The notes: generated from the sequence alone by a model not told the origin. 64,000 nt of DNA from Qipengyuania spongiae (GCF_026168555.1 NZ_CP092471.1:1560501-1624500); one strand, 5' to 3'. Shown: positions 20,413 through 30,794, counted from the first letter of the stretch. Numbers and translations are program-made.

Positions 20413-21777
20413 ATGGCATCACGCGCCGACAATCTCGCAAGCCAGATGAGTCTGGCCAATTTCTCCAAAGCCACCGAATTGCGGCAACGGATCTGGTTCA
20501 CCGTTGGTGCGCTGATCGTCTTCCGCTTTCTCAGCTTCGTGCCCCTCCCAGGGATCAACCCGCTGGTGCTGAGCCAGCTCGCCGACCAGACGCGCGGCGG
20601 CATCCTCGACATGTTCAACATGTTCACGGGCGGCAGTCTCGAGCGCATGAGCCTGATCGCGCTCGGCGTCATGCCCTACATCACCGCATCGATCGTCGTG
20701 CAGCTCGCCAGCGCGCTGCACCCGACTCTTGCGGCGATGAAGAAGGAAGGCTCGGTCGGGCGGCAGAAGCTCAACCAGTACACTCGGTACGGCACGGTAT
20801 TCCTCTGCACTATCCAAGGCTGGTTCGTCGCGGCCGGCCTTGAAAGCTTCGGCGCGGCCAGCGGCCTTCAGGCCGTGGTCGATCCGGGCTACATGTTCCG
20901 CATCGGCGCCGTCATCAGTCTCGTGGGCGGAACGATGTTCCTTCTCTGGCTGGGTGAGCAGATCACCAGTCGCGGCATCGGCAACGGCGTGTCGCTGATC
21001 ATCATGGCGGGCATCGTCGCCCAATTCCCTCAATTCGCTTCCAACCTCTTCGAAGGCGGGCGTACCGGCTCGATTTCAGCCGCGATCATCATCGGCTTCA
21101 TCGTGATGGTGGTGGGCCTGATTCTCCTAATCAGCTTCATGGAACGCGCCCAGCGCCGACTGCTGATTCAGTATCCCAAGCGCGCGACGCAGCGCGGCAT
21201 GATGCAGGCGGACCGCTCGCATCTTCCGCTCAAGCTCAACACGGCCGGCGTCATTCCGCCGATCTTCGCCAGCTCTCTGCTGCTCCTGCCGCTGACGATC
21301 ACGCAGTTTGCGGGCAATTCCGTGAGCACCGACAGCACGATGGGCAGCATCATCGTGTCGCTGAACCAGTATCTCGCGCACGGTCAGCCGCTTTACATGA
21401 CACTCTATGCGGCCGGGATCATCTTCTTCTGCTTCTTCTACACCGCGGTTGTCTTCAACCCTGAGGAGACGGCGGAGAACCTCAAGCGCAATGGCGGGTT
21501 CATTCCCGGCATCCGTCCGGGTAAGCGGACCGAGGAATATCTCGACTACGTTCTTACCCGGATCACCGTGGTCGGCGCGATCTACCTAACGCTGGTCTGC
21601 GTCATTCCCGAATACATGATCGCTCAGACGGGTATCCCGCTGTTCCTGGGAGGTACCAGCCTGCTGATTGTCGTGAACGTCACCGTGGACACGATCAGCC
21701 AGATCCAGTCGCACTTGCTGGCGCACCAGTATGGCGACCTCATCAAGAAGGCCAAACTGAAGGGACGGCTGCGCTAG
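20413..21777 (+). CDS. secY: Sec translocon subunit SecY
   Basis: The 454-residue inner-membrane channel protein has ten predicted hydrophobic segments. Hallmarks: FVPLPGINP, the plug region DMFNMFTGGSLERMSLIALGVMPYI (part), TRYGTVFLCTIQGW, SRGIGNGVSLIIMAGIVAQFP, and ENLKRNGGFIPGIRPGKRTEEYLDYVLTR (part) for the ribosome/SecA-binding cytosolic loop. It is separated from rplO by about 100 bases. Confidence 0.98.
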   Translation: MASRADNLASQMSLANFSKATELRQRIWFTVGALIVFRFLSFVPLPGINPLVLSQLADQTRGGILDMFNMFTGGSLERMSLIALGVMPYITASIVVQLASALHPTLAAMKKEGSVGRQKLNQYTRYGTVFLCTIQGWFVAAGLESFGAASGLQAVVDPGYMFRIGAVISLVGGTMFLLWLGEQITSRGIGNGVSLIIMAGIVAQFPQFASNLFEGGRTGSISAAIIIGFIVMVVGLILLISFMERAQRRLLIQYPKRATQRGMMQADRSHLPLKLNTAGVIPPIFASSLLLLPLTITQFAGNSVSTDSTMGSIIVSLNQYLAHGQPLYMTLYAAGIIFFCFFYTAVVFNPEETAENLKRNGGFIPGIRPGKRTEEYLDYVLTRITVVGAIYLTLVCVIPEYMIAQTGIPLFLGGTSLLIVVNVTVDTISQIQSHLLAHQYGDLIKKAKLKGRLR

Positions 21778-21803
21778 GCGCAGTCTGAGGGGACAGGGGT
21801 TAG

Positions 21804-22448
21804 ATGGATATCATCCTACTCGGACCGCCGGGAGCGGGTAAGGGAACGCAGTCGCAGCGCCTCGTTGAGCATCACGGCATGCGGCAGCTGTCCACCGGCG
21901 ACATGCTGCGCGCGGCGGTCACGGCCGGCACCCCTGTGGGGATCAAGGCCAAGGAAGTCATGGACCGCGGCGAGCTCGTTTCCGACGAGATCGTGTCCGA
22001 GCTGATCGATGCCGAGCTCACCGCCATGGGCTCCGAGACCGGTGCAATCTTCGACGGATATCCCCGCACAGCCGCGCAGGCGACCATGCTCGACGAGATC
22101 CTCTCCAGGCATGGCCGCAAGCTCGACCATGTGATCGAGCTCGGCGTCGACGAGGACGCGCTGGTCGAGCGGATCACGGGCCGCTACACCTGCGCCAATT
22201 GCGGCGAGGGCTACCACGACGAGTTCAAGCGCCCCCGTAAAGAGGGCGTGTGTGACAAGTGCGGAAGCACCGAGTTCAAGCGTCGCCCCGACGACAACGA
22301 AGAGACCGTGCGCCATCGGATGGGCGTTTATCGGTCCGAAACCGCGCCGATCCTGCCGGGTTACGAGGCGCGCGGAATCGTCTCGCGGGTCGACGGCATG
22401 GCGAGCATCGAGGACGTGACCCATGCGATCGACGCTATTCTGACCTGA
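21804..22448 (+). CDS. adk: adenylate kinase, zinc-lid type
   Basis: The 214-residue enzyme interconverts ATP + AMP and 2 ADP in the cytosol. LGPPGAGKGTQ is the P-loop, FDGYPRT the AMP-site motif, and the LID holds two CxxC pairs (CANCGEGYHD and CDKCGST), marking the zinc-stabilised long form. It follows secY, as in most alphaproteobacterial spc clusters. Confidence 0.97.
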   Translation: MDIILLGPPGAGKGTQSQRLVEHHGMRQLSTGDMLRAAVTAGTPVGIKAKEVMDRGELVSDEIVSELIDAELTAMGSETGAIFDGYPRTAAQATMLDEILSRHGRKLDHVIELGVDEDALVERITGRYTCANCGEGYHDEFKRPRKEGVCDKCGSTEFKRRPDDNEETVRHRMGVYRSETAPILPGYEARGIVSRVDGMASIEDVTHAIDAILT

Positions 22449-22579
22449 ACGAATTTCCCGTTCCAGGTCCGGTTACTGAACTTCGGAACTCGCTGCCGTG
22501 ATCTCGGAACTAGGCCTGCCGGCCGCACGTTCCGAACCCGATAACAGGTCTGATACGGACGACGGGTAGGCAGAACTTG

Positions 22580-23944
22580 ATGGCTTCGGTGTACGATCGA
22601 CATGTCGATCTCGATCAATTCATGGAGGGCGTGAAGAAGCGCAATCCCGGACAGGACGAATTCATTCAGGCGGTTCGCGAGGTTTCGCAGGACGTCTTCG
22701 AATTCATCGAGGACAAGGAAGAATATCACGAGGCGCAGATCCTGCGCCGCATCGCGGAACCCGACCGCGTGGTCAGCTTCCGCGTGTGCTGGGAAGACGA
22801 CAACCACAACATCCGCGTCCAGCGTGGATGGCGCGTACAGAACAACAACGCCATCGGGCCTTACAAGGGCGGCATCCGCTTTCATGCCGGTGTCAACGAG
22901 AGCGTCCTGAAGTTCCTCGCCTTTGAACAAACCTTCAAGAACTCGCTGACCGGTCTGCCGATGGGCGGGGGCAAGGGTGGCGCGAACTTCAACCCCAAGG
23001 GCAAGAGCGATGCCGAGATCATGCGCTTCTGCCAGAGCTTCATGACCGAACTCTATCGCCATATCGGCCCGGAAATCGACGTTCCGGCGGGCGACATCGG
23101 TGTCGGCGCGCGCGAGATCGGGTTCATGTTCGGCCAGTACAAGCGTATCACCAATCGGTGGGAAGGCGTCCTCACGGGCAAGGGGCTCGAATATGGCGGC
23201 TCGAAGATGCGGCCAGAGGCGACCGGCTATGGCGCGGTCTATTTCCTCCAGAACATGCTGGACCACGCGAGGGACGGCATCGAGGGCAAGACCGCGGTCA
23301 TTTCGGGCGCCGGCAATGTCGCGCTGCACGCGGCGGAAAAGCTGACGGAACTGGGCGGCAAGGTTCTTACCATGTCGGACAGCGACGGCTTCCTCCATGA
23401 CCCGGACGGGATCGATCAGGACAAGATCGACTGGATCAAGCGGCTGAAGAACGAACGGCGCGGCCGGATCAGCGAGTATTGCGACGAGTTCGACGGAGCG
23501 GAATTTCACGGCGACGGCGCGCGCCCTTGGAAGATCGAGTGCGACATCGCGCTTCCCTGCGCCACCCAGAACGAGTTGGACGAGGACGATGCCCGTGCGC
23601 TGGTCGATAATGGCTGTATGGCCGTGGTCGAGGGCGCGAACATGCCCACCACGCTCGACGGCGTGAAAGTCTTCCACGACGCGAAGATCATGTATGCGCC
23701 GGGCAAGGCGGCAAATGCCGGCGGGGTGGCGATGTCCGGCCTCGAGATGGCGCAGAACTCGGAGCGAATGAGCTGGGATCATGACCGGCTCGGCGACATG
23801 CTGACGGAGGTGATGAGCGGCATTCACGACAAGTGCGTCGAATATGGCGGCGCCGGCGATGGTTATCTCGACTATGTGAAGGGCGCGAACATCGCGGGCT
23901 TCAAGAAGGTCGCCGATGCGATGCTGGCTTTCGGCGTCGTTTGA
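22580..23944 (+). CDS. gdhA: NADP-type glutamate dehydrogenase
   Basis: A 454-residue hexameric-type glutamate dehydrogenase (ammonium assimilation or glutamate oxidation). NAIGPYKGGIRFHAGVNESVLKFL, the catalytic-lysine motif GLPMGGGKGGANF, PAGDIGVGAREIGFMFGQYK and the nucleotide-binding ISGAGNVALHAAEKL are clear; NAGGVAMSGLEMAQNS is close to the C-terminus. The length and the GVGAREIG string favour the short NADP-linked class. ATG at 22580 is preferred over the TTG just before. It sits between adk and rpsM, an unusual place for a metabolic gene. Confidence 0.93.
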   Translation: MASVYDRHVDLDQFMEGVKKRNPGQDEFIQAVREVSQDVFEFIEDKEEYHEAQILRRIAEPDRVVSFRVCWEDDNHNIRVQRGWRVQNNNAIGPYKGGIRFHAGVNESVLKFLAFEQTFKNSLTGLPMGGGKGGANFNPKGKSDAEIMRFCQSFMTELYRHIGPEIDVPAGDIGVGAREIGFMFGQYKRITNRWEGVLTGKGLEYGGSKMRPEATGYGAVYFLQNMLDHARDGIEGKTAVISGAGNVALHAAEKLTELGGKVLTMSDSDGFLHDPDGIDQDKIDWIKRLKNERRGRISEYCDEFDGAEFHGDGARPWKIECDIALPCATQNELDEDDARALVDNGCMAVVEGANMPTTLDGVKVFHDAKIMYAPGKAANAGGVAMSGLEMAQNSERMSWDHDRLGDMLTEVMSGIHDKCVEYGGAGDGYLDYVKGANIAGFKKVADAMLAFGVV

Positions 23945-24028
23945 GGCGACCTGCAGGGGCACGGCCTCGGGTTGAAACCGGGGATGCGAAGCCCATATGG
24001 CGAGGGCGCCGTGATGCGCGCAAACCGG

Positions 24029-24057
24029 TTGACCCTCGGGCCGAATCCGATTAAGCG
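24029..24057 (+). promoter_or_regulatory. candidate promoter of the rpsM operon
   Basis: TTGACC (24029-24034), 17-base spacer, TAAGCG (24052-24057), identical in hexamers and spacing to the candidate before rpsL. Start of transcription would be near 24064. Confidence 0.5.
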
Positions 24058-24082
24058 CGCCAGCATTCGACAGGTAAGGTCC

Positions 24083-24126
24083 AGTCCGGCAGGTGCCAGC
24101 CTCATTGCGCGCCAACCGGACTTTTT
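24083..24126 (+). promoter_or_regulatory. attenuator-like hairpin in the rpsM leader
   Basis: AGTCCGG (24083-24089) pairs with CCGGACT (24116-24122) and TTTTT follows (24122-24126). It lies downstream of the candidate promoter and about 95 bases before rpsM, the position expected for a leader terminator. Confidence 0.5.
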
Positions 24127-24219
24127 GCGTTAGACCTTCCCGCCGGATCGAAAACAGCGATGAGATAGGGTGCGCCGCCCGACGCAAGCGGCCGGACCCT
24201 GTGGAGCATGGAGAACAAA

Positions 24220-24588
24220 GTGGCTCGTATTGCCGGGGTCAACATCCCCACCAACAAGCGCGTTATCATCGCGCTTACCTATATTCACGGAATCGGCCGC
24301 ACGACTGCGGTCCGCATCGCCGACAAGCTCGGCATCGATCACGCTCGCCGCGTTCAGGACCTCACCGACGAGGAAGTGCTGCGCATCCGCGAGACGATCG
24401 ATGAGGATCATCAGGTCGAGGGCGACCTGCGCCGCAACACCGCGATGAACATCAAGCGCCTGATGGACCTGCGGTCCTATCGCGGCCTGCGTCATCGCGC
24501 CGGACTGCCCGTTCGTGGACAGCGCACCCACACCAACGCCCGCACCCGCAAGGGCAAGGCCAAGCCGATCGCCGGCAAGAAGAAGTAA
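24220..24588 (+). CDS. rpsM: 30S ribosomal protein S13
   Basis: S13 of 122 residues in the 30S head. [29 protein letters not shown] (part) and [27 protein letters not shown] (part) are diagnostic. GTG at 24220 is chosen because it yields the family start VARIAGV and has GGAG seven bases upstream; ATG at 24208 would add four residues (MENK). Confidence 0.96.
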   Translation: MARIAGVNIPTNKRVIIALTYIHGIGRTTAVRIADKLGIDHARRVQDLTDEEVLRIRETIDEDHQVEGDLRRNTAMNIKRLMDLRSYRGLRHRAGLPVRGQRTHTNARTRKGKAKPIAGKKK

Positions 24589-24646
24589 GCGAGGCGGGTT
24601 TCCCATCACGCTTTTACCTTCTTGAGAATATAAGGAAGACATTCAC

Positions 24647-25036
24647 ATGGCACGCGAACCGAGCCGGATCAGGCGGCGCGACAAGAAGAACATCACGAGC
24701 GGCGTCGCGCATATCAACGCCAGCTTCAACAACACGATGATCACCATCACCGACGCGCAGGGCAATGCGATCAGCTGGTCCAGCGCCGGCATGATGGGCT
24801 TCAAGGGCAGCCGCAAGTCGACGCCCTATGCCGCTCAGGTCGCTGCGGACGATGCCGGCAAGAAGGCCGCCGAACACGGTGTCCGCACGCTGGAAGTCGA
24901 AGTGAAGGGTCCGGGCTCGGGTCGCGAGAGCGCGCTGCGTGGTCTTGCCGCCGTGGGCTTTACCATCACCTCCATCCGCGACGTCACGCCGATCCCGCAT
25001 AACGGGGTCCGTCCGTCCAAGCGGCGCCGGGTCTGA
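24647..25036 (+). CDS. rpsK: 30S ribosomal protein S11
   Basis: S11 of 129 residues on the 30S platform. [42 protein letters not shown] and [23 protein letters not shown] are conserved. Second gene of the alpha operon. Confidence 0.98.
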   Translation: MAREPSRIRRRDKKNITSGVAHINASFNNTMITITDAQGNAISWSSAGMMGFKGSRKSTPYAAQVAADDAGKKAAEHGVRTLEVEVKGPGSGRESALRGLAAVGFTITSIRDVTPIPHNGVRPSKRRRV

Positions 25037-25152
25037 CACGAACGTCTGATCCGTAGCTGCCCGGCGGGAGCCCTTCCGCCGATCTCTTCACGGACCGGAC
25101 GCTTCGCCCAAGCGCTCCGGTCCCGTCCGCATCTAACCTCCAGGGGAAATCC

Positions 25153-26208
25153 ATGTCCGTCAACACCAAGAACTGGCAGGAACTCAAGAAACCCAACACT
25201 CTCGAAATCAAGGATGGCGGCGACAAGAAGCGCAAGACCACCTTCGTCGCGGAACCCCTCGAGCGTGGTTTCGGCCTGACGCTCGGCAATGCGCTGCGTC
25301 GCGTGCTGCTCTCCAGTCTTCAGGGCGCCGCGATCACCTCGATCAAGATCGAGAACGTGCTGCACGAGTTCTCCAGTCTTGCCGGCGTGCGCGAAGATGT
25401 GACCGACATCGTCCTCAACGTGAAGCAGATCGCGTTGAAGATGGAAGGCACGGGCCTCAAGCGCCTGCAGCTTTCGGCCACCGGTCCGGGAGAGGTCAAG
25501 GCCGGCGACATCGCCACGTCGGGCGACATCGAGGTGATGAACAAGGATCTCGTGATCTGCCACCTCGACGAGGGCGCGACGCTCAACATGGAGCTGACCG
25601 CCGATGTGGGCAAGGGCTACATCCCCGCCGTCCAGAACCGTCCGGCCGATGCGCCGATCGGTCTGATCCCGGTGGACAGCCTCTATTCGCCGGTCCGCCA
25701 GGTAAGCTACAAGGTCGAGAACGCCCGCGTCGGGCAGGAGCTCGACTACGACAAGCTCAGCCTCACGGTCGAGACCGACGGCACAGTCACCCCGGAAGAC
25801 GCCGTGGCCTATGCCGCGCGCATCCTGCAGGACCAGCTGACGCTGTTCGTCCACTTCGAGGACGGCATCCCGCAGCCTTCCAGCGCGATGATCGGCCAAG
25901 CCGCCGAACCGCAGGAAAGCGACACCAACCAGCTCAACCGCTACCTCCTCAAGAAGGTCGACGAGCTGGAGCTGTCGGTGCGGTCGGCCAACTGCCTCAA
26001 GAACGACAACATCATCTATATCGGCGATCTGGTCCAAAAGACCGAGGCCGAGATGCTCCGCACGCCGAATTTCGGCCGCAAGAGCCTCAACGAGATCAAG
26101 GAAGTTCTTTCCTCCATGGGTCTGCGCCTCGGCATGGACATCCCGGGCTGGCCGCCCGAGAACATCGAGGAAATGGCCAAGAAGCTCGAGCAGGAACTGC
26201 TCGGCTAA
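25153..26208 (+). CDS. rpoA: RNA polymerase alpha subunit
   Basis: Alpha subunit of 351 residues. N-terminal dimerisation domain: [23 protein letters not shown] and [19 protein letters not shown]-terminal DNA/activator-binding domain: [23 protein letters not shown] ([19 protein letters not shown]) and [16 protein letters not shown]. It follows rpsK after 116 bases, with rplQ after it, the classical alpha operon order (rpsD absent). Confidence 0.98.
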   Translation: MSVNTKNWQELKKPNTLEIKDGGDKKRKTTFVAEPLERGFGLTLGNALRRVLLSSLQGAAITSIKIENVLHEFSSLAGVREDVTDIVLNVKQIALKMEGTGLKRLQLSATGPGEVKAGDIATSGDIEVMNKDLVICHLDEGATLNMELTADVGKGYIPAVQNRPADAPIGLIPVDSLYSPVRQVSYKVENARVGQELDYDKLSLTVETDGTVTPEDAVAYAARILQDQLTLFVHFEDGIPQPSSAMIGQAAEPQESDTNQLNRYLLKKVDELELSVRSANCLKNDNIIYIGDLVQKTEAEMLRTPNFGRKSLNEIKEVLSSMGLRLGMDIPGWPPENIEEMAKKLEQELLG

Positions 26209-26289
26209 AACGGGCAATGGCGGCGGGCCCTGACCGCCGCCGGCACTGGGCTACCTAGGACGGGCCCTTTTCGAACGAAGGACTAGAAC

Positions 26290-26712
26290 ATGCGTCACAA
26301 GATTTCCGGCCGCAAGCTGCAGCGCAAGACCGGCCACCGCAAGGCTCTGTTCCGCAACATGAGCGCCGCGCTCATCAAGCACGAACAGATCCTGACGACC
26401 GCCGCCAAGGCGAAGGAACTGCGCCCCTATGTCGAGAAGCTGATCACGCTGGCGAAGCGCGGCGGCCTTTCGAACCGTCGTCTGGCGATGAGCCGCCTCG
26501 GTGACGAGACGCAGCTGAAGAAACTCTTCGATATCCTGGCCGAGCGGTATTCGGACCGCGAAGGTGGCTACACCCGCGTAATCAAGGCCGGCTATCGCGG
26601 CAGCGACGCCGCGCAGATGGCCATCATCGAGTTCGTCGACCGCGACGTCGATGCCAAGGGTCAGGACAGCGGCCCCGTCGTGAACGACGAGGAAGAACTC
26701 GAAGACGCCTGA
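26290..26712 (+). CDS. rplQ: 50S ribosomal protein L17
   Basis: L17 of 140 residues. [50 protein letters not shown] and [23 protein letters not shown] (part) are standard. An acidic tail ([11 protein letters not shown]) extends the core. Last gene of the translation cluster and followed by a terminator. Confidence 0.98.
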   Translation: MRHKISGRKLQRKTGHRKALFRNMSAALIKHEQILTTAAKAKELRPYVEKLITLAKRGGLSNRRLAMSRLGDETQLKKLFDILAERYSDREGGYTRVIKAGYRGSDAAQMAIIEFVDRDVDAKGQDSGPVVNDEEELEDA

Positions 26713-26736
26713 TCGTCATCGCTGCGAGATCGAACG

Positions 26737-26769
26737 GGGCCGGAGGGGAAACCTTCCGGCCCTTTTCTT
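26737..26769 (+). terminator. intrinsic terminator after rplQ
   Basis: GGGCCGGAGG (26737-26746) pairs with CCTTCCGGCCC (26752-26762) through one wobble, loop GGAAA, followed by TTTTCTTTT. Marks the end of the alpha operon. Confidence 0.85.
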
Positions 26770-26797
26770 TTGCCAATGGTCTGTCACAAGCGAGTGC

Positions 26798-28192
26798 ATG
26801 ATCCGACATGCTCTCCTTGCCGCCGCCGCCCTGACCCTCCTTCCCGCCGCCACTGTCGCCACGGCGCAAGCGGTCACTCAGGACGATATCGAAGCGCGTT
26901 ACGACCGAGCACTGGCTGCGGGTTACAAGGCGTTGTTCCTTTGCGGCGCGATCGCCAATGCCGAGCGCAACGGGACCACGCGCTCTCCGGAAAGCGTCGA
27001 ACGTTGGGAGCTGACGGGAATCCAGCAGCCGCTCGACGGACTGGTCGGGTCGTTGCGGGCGGTCCCGATCCGGGTGTCGCCCGTTTCCGCTGCTGGAGCG
27101 TCCAATGCGTCGCCGCTCGTCGCATATTCCGTTGAGTGGGGCGAGGGGGCAAAACCGCGCCTCGCAGTGAATTCCGGCGAGACAGGGTGCCGGCTCGCGC
27201 CGATAGGCACCGATCTGCAAACCGCGCTCGGTAAGGCCGGGACGCCCATGAGGCCGGTCCGATCCGAAGCCGGAGCGGCGCCCGCCGACCCGTCCGGCAT
27301 CGCCCGCCGCGGCTTCGACCAGGAGCTTTACGGAGAAGGGACAAGGACGACCGCCGTGCTGGTTACCCAAAGAGCTCGGTCCGTCGCGGAAGCCTATGAC
27401 GACGATTTCGGACCTAACATTCCCCAGCGCACGTGGTCAGTCGCGAAGAGTCTCGCCGCGACGCTCGTTGGGGCGGCCGTTGAGCGCGGGGATGCCGACG
27501 TCGAAGCGAGTGCCGGTCTCGGTGCCGAAGAGAGTGACCCCCGCCGCGCGATCAGCATCGACGATCTGCTGCGGATGACGTCCGGCCGGTACTCCGACAC
27601 GGCAGGCAACCGGACCGATCCACTCTATTTCGGTGGCGCCACGGTTGAGGAACGTGCGACCGACTGGCCGCTGCTCAATGCGCCCGGAACCGTGTTCCGC
27701 TACGCCAACAACGACACTTTGATGGCGGTTCGCGCCATCGCCGACGGGCTTGAGACCCACTCGCCGGCCGAACTTTTCGCTCGCCTCGGCATGGAGCACA
27801 CCGTCGCCGAAACCGACTGGGAAGGATCCTACATCCTTTCCAGCCAAGTATGGGCATCCGCGCGAGACCTTGCGAAACTGGGTCAGCTTTATCTGCAAGA
27901 TGGCCGACTTTCCGATGGAACGCGCATCTTGCCGGAAAGCTGGGTGGACTATGTCTCGTCCCCCCGCGGACCGCAGCCCAATGGCCCCTTCGGCTACGGG
28001 GCCGGGTTCTGGCTGATGAACAACTCCGACGGCGTCCCTGGCGATACCTTCGCGGCCTTCGGCAATCGCGGTCAATATGTCGTGATCGTCCCGAGCCGCG
28101 AAATCGTGATCGTGCGGCGAGGGGAGGATCCGACTGGCAGCCGCTTCGACATTGCCGCCTTCACCCGCGACGTGCTGACGGCGCTCGACTGA
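26798..28192 (+). CDS. exported beta-lactamase-family serine hydrolase
   Basis: A 464-residue protein with an N-terminal signal peptide (RHALLAAAALTLLPAATVATAQA). It has the SxxK motif as SVAK (about residue 214), the YxN motif as YANN (about 302), and a late G-R-G box (GNRGQ) in place of KTG, so it belongs to the class C beta-lactamase/DD-peptidase/esterase fold (COG1680 type). The N-terminal 170 residues before the catalytic fold are of unknown role. Substrate cannot be told from sequence; actual beta-lactam hydrolysis is unlikely to be the main job. Periplasmic. About 70 bases upstream of the peptidase gene and possibly co-transcribed. Confidence 0.85.
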   Translation: MIRHALLAAAALTLLPAATVATAQAVTQDDIEARYDRALAAGYKALFLCGAIANAERNGTTRSPESVERWELTGIQQPLDGLVGSLRAVPIRVSPVSAAGASNASPLVAYSVEWGEGAKPRLAVNSGETGCRLAPIGTDLQTALGKAGTPMRPVRSEAGAAPADPSGIARRGFDQELYGEGTRTTAVLVTQRARSVAEAYDDDFGPNIPQRTWSVAKSLAATLVGAAVERGDADVEASAGLGAEESDPRRAISIDDLLRMTSGRYSDTAGNRTDPLYFGGATVEERATDWPLLNAPGTVFRYANNDTLMAVRAIADGLETHSPAELFARLGMEHTVAETDWEGSYILSSQVWASARDLAKLGQLYLQDGRLSDGTRILPESWVDYVSSPRGPQPNGPFGYGAGFWLMNNSDGVPGDTFAAFGNRGQYVVIVPSREIVIVRRGEDPTGSRFDIAAFTRDVLTALD

Positions 28193-28260
28193 ACGATTGA
28201 CCGGGCAGGCGTGGACCCTACACCCGCCATCGATAATTTTTCACGGAGAGGACCACGACA

Positions 28261-30402
28261 ATGAACCGCATCACCGCCGCCGCGCTTGCCGGCGCCGCCA
28301 TCGTCGCACTGGTCGCAGCGCCTGGATCGGCTCAATCCGTGGATGCGTATCCCCAGACACGCAGCACCGATACGACCGACACGATCTTCGGCGAACGCAT
28401 CGCCGATCCCTATCGCTGGCTCGAGAACGATGTTCGGACCGACAAGGAGGTGGCCGCCTGGGTCGATGCGCAGAATGTCGTCACCGACGCTTATCTCGCG
28501 CAGCTTCCCGCCACCCGATGGTTCAAGACCGAGCTCGCCGAACTGATCGACTACGAACGTTTCGGCATCCCGGCCAAGGCGGGCGACCGCTATTTCTACA
28601 GCTACAATTCCGGCCTGATGAACCAGTCTCAGTATTTCGTTCGCGATGGCTGGAACGGGGAAGGGCGGCTGCTGATCGATCCCAACACCTGGTCGGCCGA
28701 CAACGCCACCGCGCTTGCCGACACCGCTCCTTCCAAAAGCGGCAAGTTCCTCGCCTACGCGATCCAGGACGGCGGCAGCGACTGGCGCACGATCAAGGTG
28801 CTCGATGTCGATAGCGGCGAGGAGATGGGCGACGAGATCCAGTGGGCGAAATTCACCGGCATTTCCTGGCTGGGCGACGAGGGCTTCTTCTATTCGCGCT
28901 TTCCCGAAACCGAGGGCGGGCAGGACTTCCAGTCGCTGAATTACAATCAGAAGGTCTATTACCATCGCCTCGGCACGCCGCAGAGCGCCGACCAGCTGAT
29001 CTACGAGACGCCTCAGGCGAAGGAGCAGGGGCACGGACTCTCAGTGACCGACGATGGTCGCTGGGGCTTCATCTATTCATCGACCGGGACCGACAATCGC
29101 AACGAACTGCGCGCAATCGACCTCACGCGGCGCGACAGCCAGGGATGGCGAGCACGTGAGATCGTGACCGGCTTCGACAACGAATGGAGCCCGATCGCAT
29201 CGACTGGCGACACGGTCTATTTCATGACCAACAAGGATGCGCCGCGCTATCGCATCGTGCGCGCCGATCTGACCCAACCGACCCTGGAATGGGAAGAGGT
29301 CGTTCCTGAGGGCGATCAGCCGATCTCGGGCGCCTCGATCATCGGCGACAAGCTGGTGGTCGAACTGATGCAGGATGCGAGCAGCCGCGCGGTTTATTAC
29401 GATCTCGACGGCAATCGCACGGGCGAGCTCGACTTGCCTAGCATCGGCTCGATCGGTGGCCTTGGCGGCGAGGCGGGCGATCCGGAAACCTTTTACAGCT
29501 TCACGAGCTTCAACCAGCCCGGCGCGATCTATCGGCTAAACGTCGATACCGGCGAGACGCAGGTCTTCGCTCAGCCGGAAGTCGCCTTCTCGCCCGACGA
29601 TTACGCGGTCGAGCAGGTGTTCTACAATTCGAAGGACGGCACGCGTGTGGCCATGTTCATCGTCCGCGCGAAGGACAGCACCGGGCCGGCGCCGACGCTG
29701 CTCTACGGTTACGGCGGTTTCAACGCATCAATGACACCCGGCTTTTCCGCGACCCGGCTCGCCTGGCTGAAGGCCGGCGGCACCTTCGCACTCGCCAATA
29801 TCCGCGGCGGCGGCGAATACGGCAAGGAATGGCACGATGCTGGACGCCTCGCTAACAAGCAGAACGTGTTCGACGATTTCATCGCGGCGGGCGAGTATTT
29901 GAAGGCGAACGGCTATACGACGCCCGAGGGGCTGGCCATCCAGGGCGGGTCGAACGGGGGCCTGCTGGTCGGTGCGGTGGTCAACCAGCGCCCGGACCTG
30001 ATCGATGCCGCCAATGCTGCGGTCGGCGTGATGGACATGCTGCGCTTCGACCGCTGGACCGCGGGCCGTTACTGGGTGGACGATTACGGCTACCCCTCGA
30101 AAGAAGCGGATTTCGAGGTTTTGCGCGCGTATTCGCCCTATCACAATATTCGTTCCGGGACCGACTATCCGCCTGTCCTCGTGACGACCGCCGATACCGA
30201 CGACCGCGTGGTGCCCGGGCACAGCTTCAAATACACCGCGGCCCTTCAGGCAGCCGATGTCGGGGACGAGCCGCACCTTATTCGGATCGAGACGCGGGCA
30301 GGGCATGGAAGCGGCAAGCCGACCGACAAGGTGATCGACGAGTATGGCGACGTGCTTGCCTTCCTTGCCTATCACACCGGTCTCGAAGTACCGCCGCGCT
30401 AA
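28261..30402 (+). CDS. exported prolyl oligopeptidase (S9A)
   Basis: The 713-residue protein carries a signal peptide (LAGAAIVALVAAPGSAQS), the S9 N-terminal strand DPYRWLENDVRTDKEVAAWV, a seven-bladed propeller, and an alpha/beta hydrolase domain. The nucleophile Ser is in GGSNGG (about 562-567), Asp in TADTDDRVVPGHS, His in RAGHGSGKP. NIRGGGEYGKEWHDAG is characteristic. It cuts short peptides after proline in the periplasm. Confidence 0.93.
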   Translation: MNRITAAALAGAAIVALVAAPGSAQSVDAYPQTRSTDTTDTIFGERIADPYRWLENDVRTDKEVAAWVDAQNVVTDAYLAQLPATRWFKTELAELIDYERFGIPAKAGDRYFYSYNSGLMNQSQYFVRDGWNGEGRLLIDPNTWSADNATALADTAPSKSGKFLAYAIQDGGSDWRTIKVLDVDSGEEMGDEIQWAKFTGISWLGDEGFFYSRFPETEGGQDFQSLNYNQKVYYHRLGTPQSADQLIYETPQAKEQGHGLSVTDDGRWGFIYSSTGTDNRNELRAIDLTRRDSQGWRAREIVTGFDNEWSPIASTGDTVYFMTNKDAPRYRIVRADLTQPTLEWEEVVPEGDQPISGASIIGDKLVVELMQDASSRAVYYDLDGNRTGELDLPSIGSIGGLGGEAGDPETFYSFTSFNQPGAIYRLNVDTGETQVFAQPEVAFSPDDYAVEQVFYNSKDGTRVAMFIVRAKDSTGPAPTLLYGYGGFNASMTPGFSATRLAWLKAGGTFALANIRGGGEYGKEWHDAGRLANKQNVFDDFIAAGEYLKANGYTTPEGLAIQGGSNGGLLVGAVVNQRPDLIDAANAAVGVMDMLRFDRWTAGRYWVDDYGYPSKEADFEVLRAYSPYHNIRSGTDYPPVLVTTADTDDRVVPGHSFKYTAALQAADVGDEPHLIRIETRAGHGSGKPTDKVIDEYGDVLAFLAYHTGLEVPPR

Positions 30403-30794
30403 TTGATTTTCGATCGACCACAACTGAAAGCCAAGCGAACCGGGCGGTGGAGGCGCTATGCGCCTGGACCAGCTGTTGGTGGGAGACATCGCCACGTATC
30501 GGGCGTGTTTCTGATTGGGAAAACGAGTGCGTTGCAAGCGCAGACCGACACCGCTCGCGTCGCCATGAAAAACTAGGGCAGGTCGGTTGGGACGAAAGTG
30601 CTTCTGGCGAAGCTTCTCGGAACAGTCGAGCCGCTTGTTCTCCGTTCGTCTGACTGGCGCTGTTCCGCTACGCCGGCGGTTCGTGGGAGGCGTTGGTTAC
30701 CGGTCCTTTCACGACAGGCACCGGTCTGAGGCGCGGTTTGCCGGCACTCATGGCCGGCGCAGGCGAAATGGTCACGAAGTGGGCAAACCAATGG
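30403..30794. other. gene-free stretch before the tRNA
   Basis: No protein frame with a ribosome site or familiar sequence, and no RNA gene up to the tRNA promoter. It may hold the end of the S9 transcript and degraded sequence. Confidence 0.5.
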
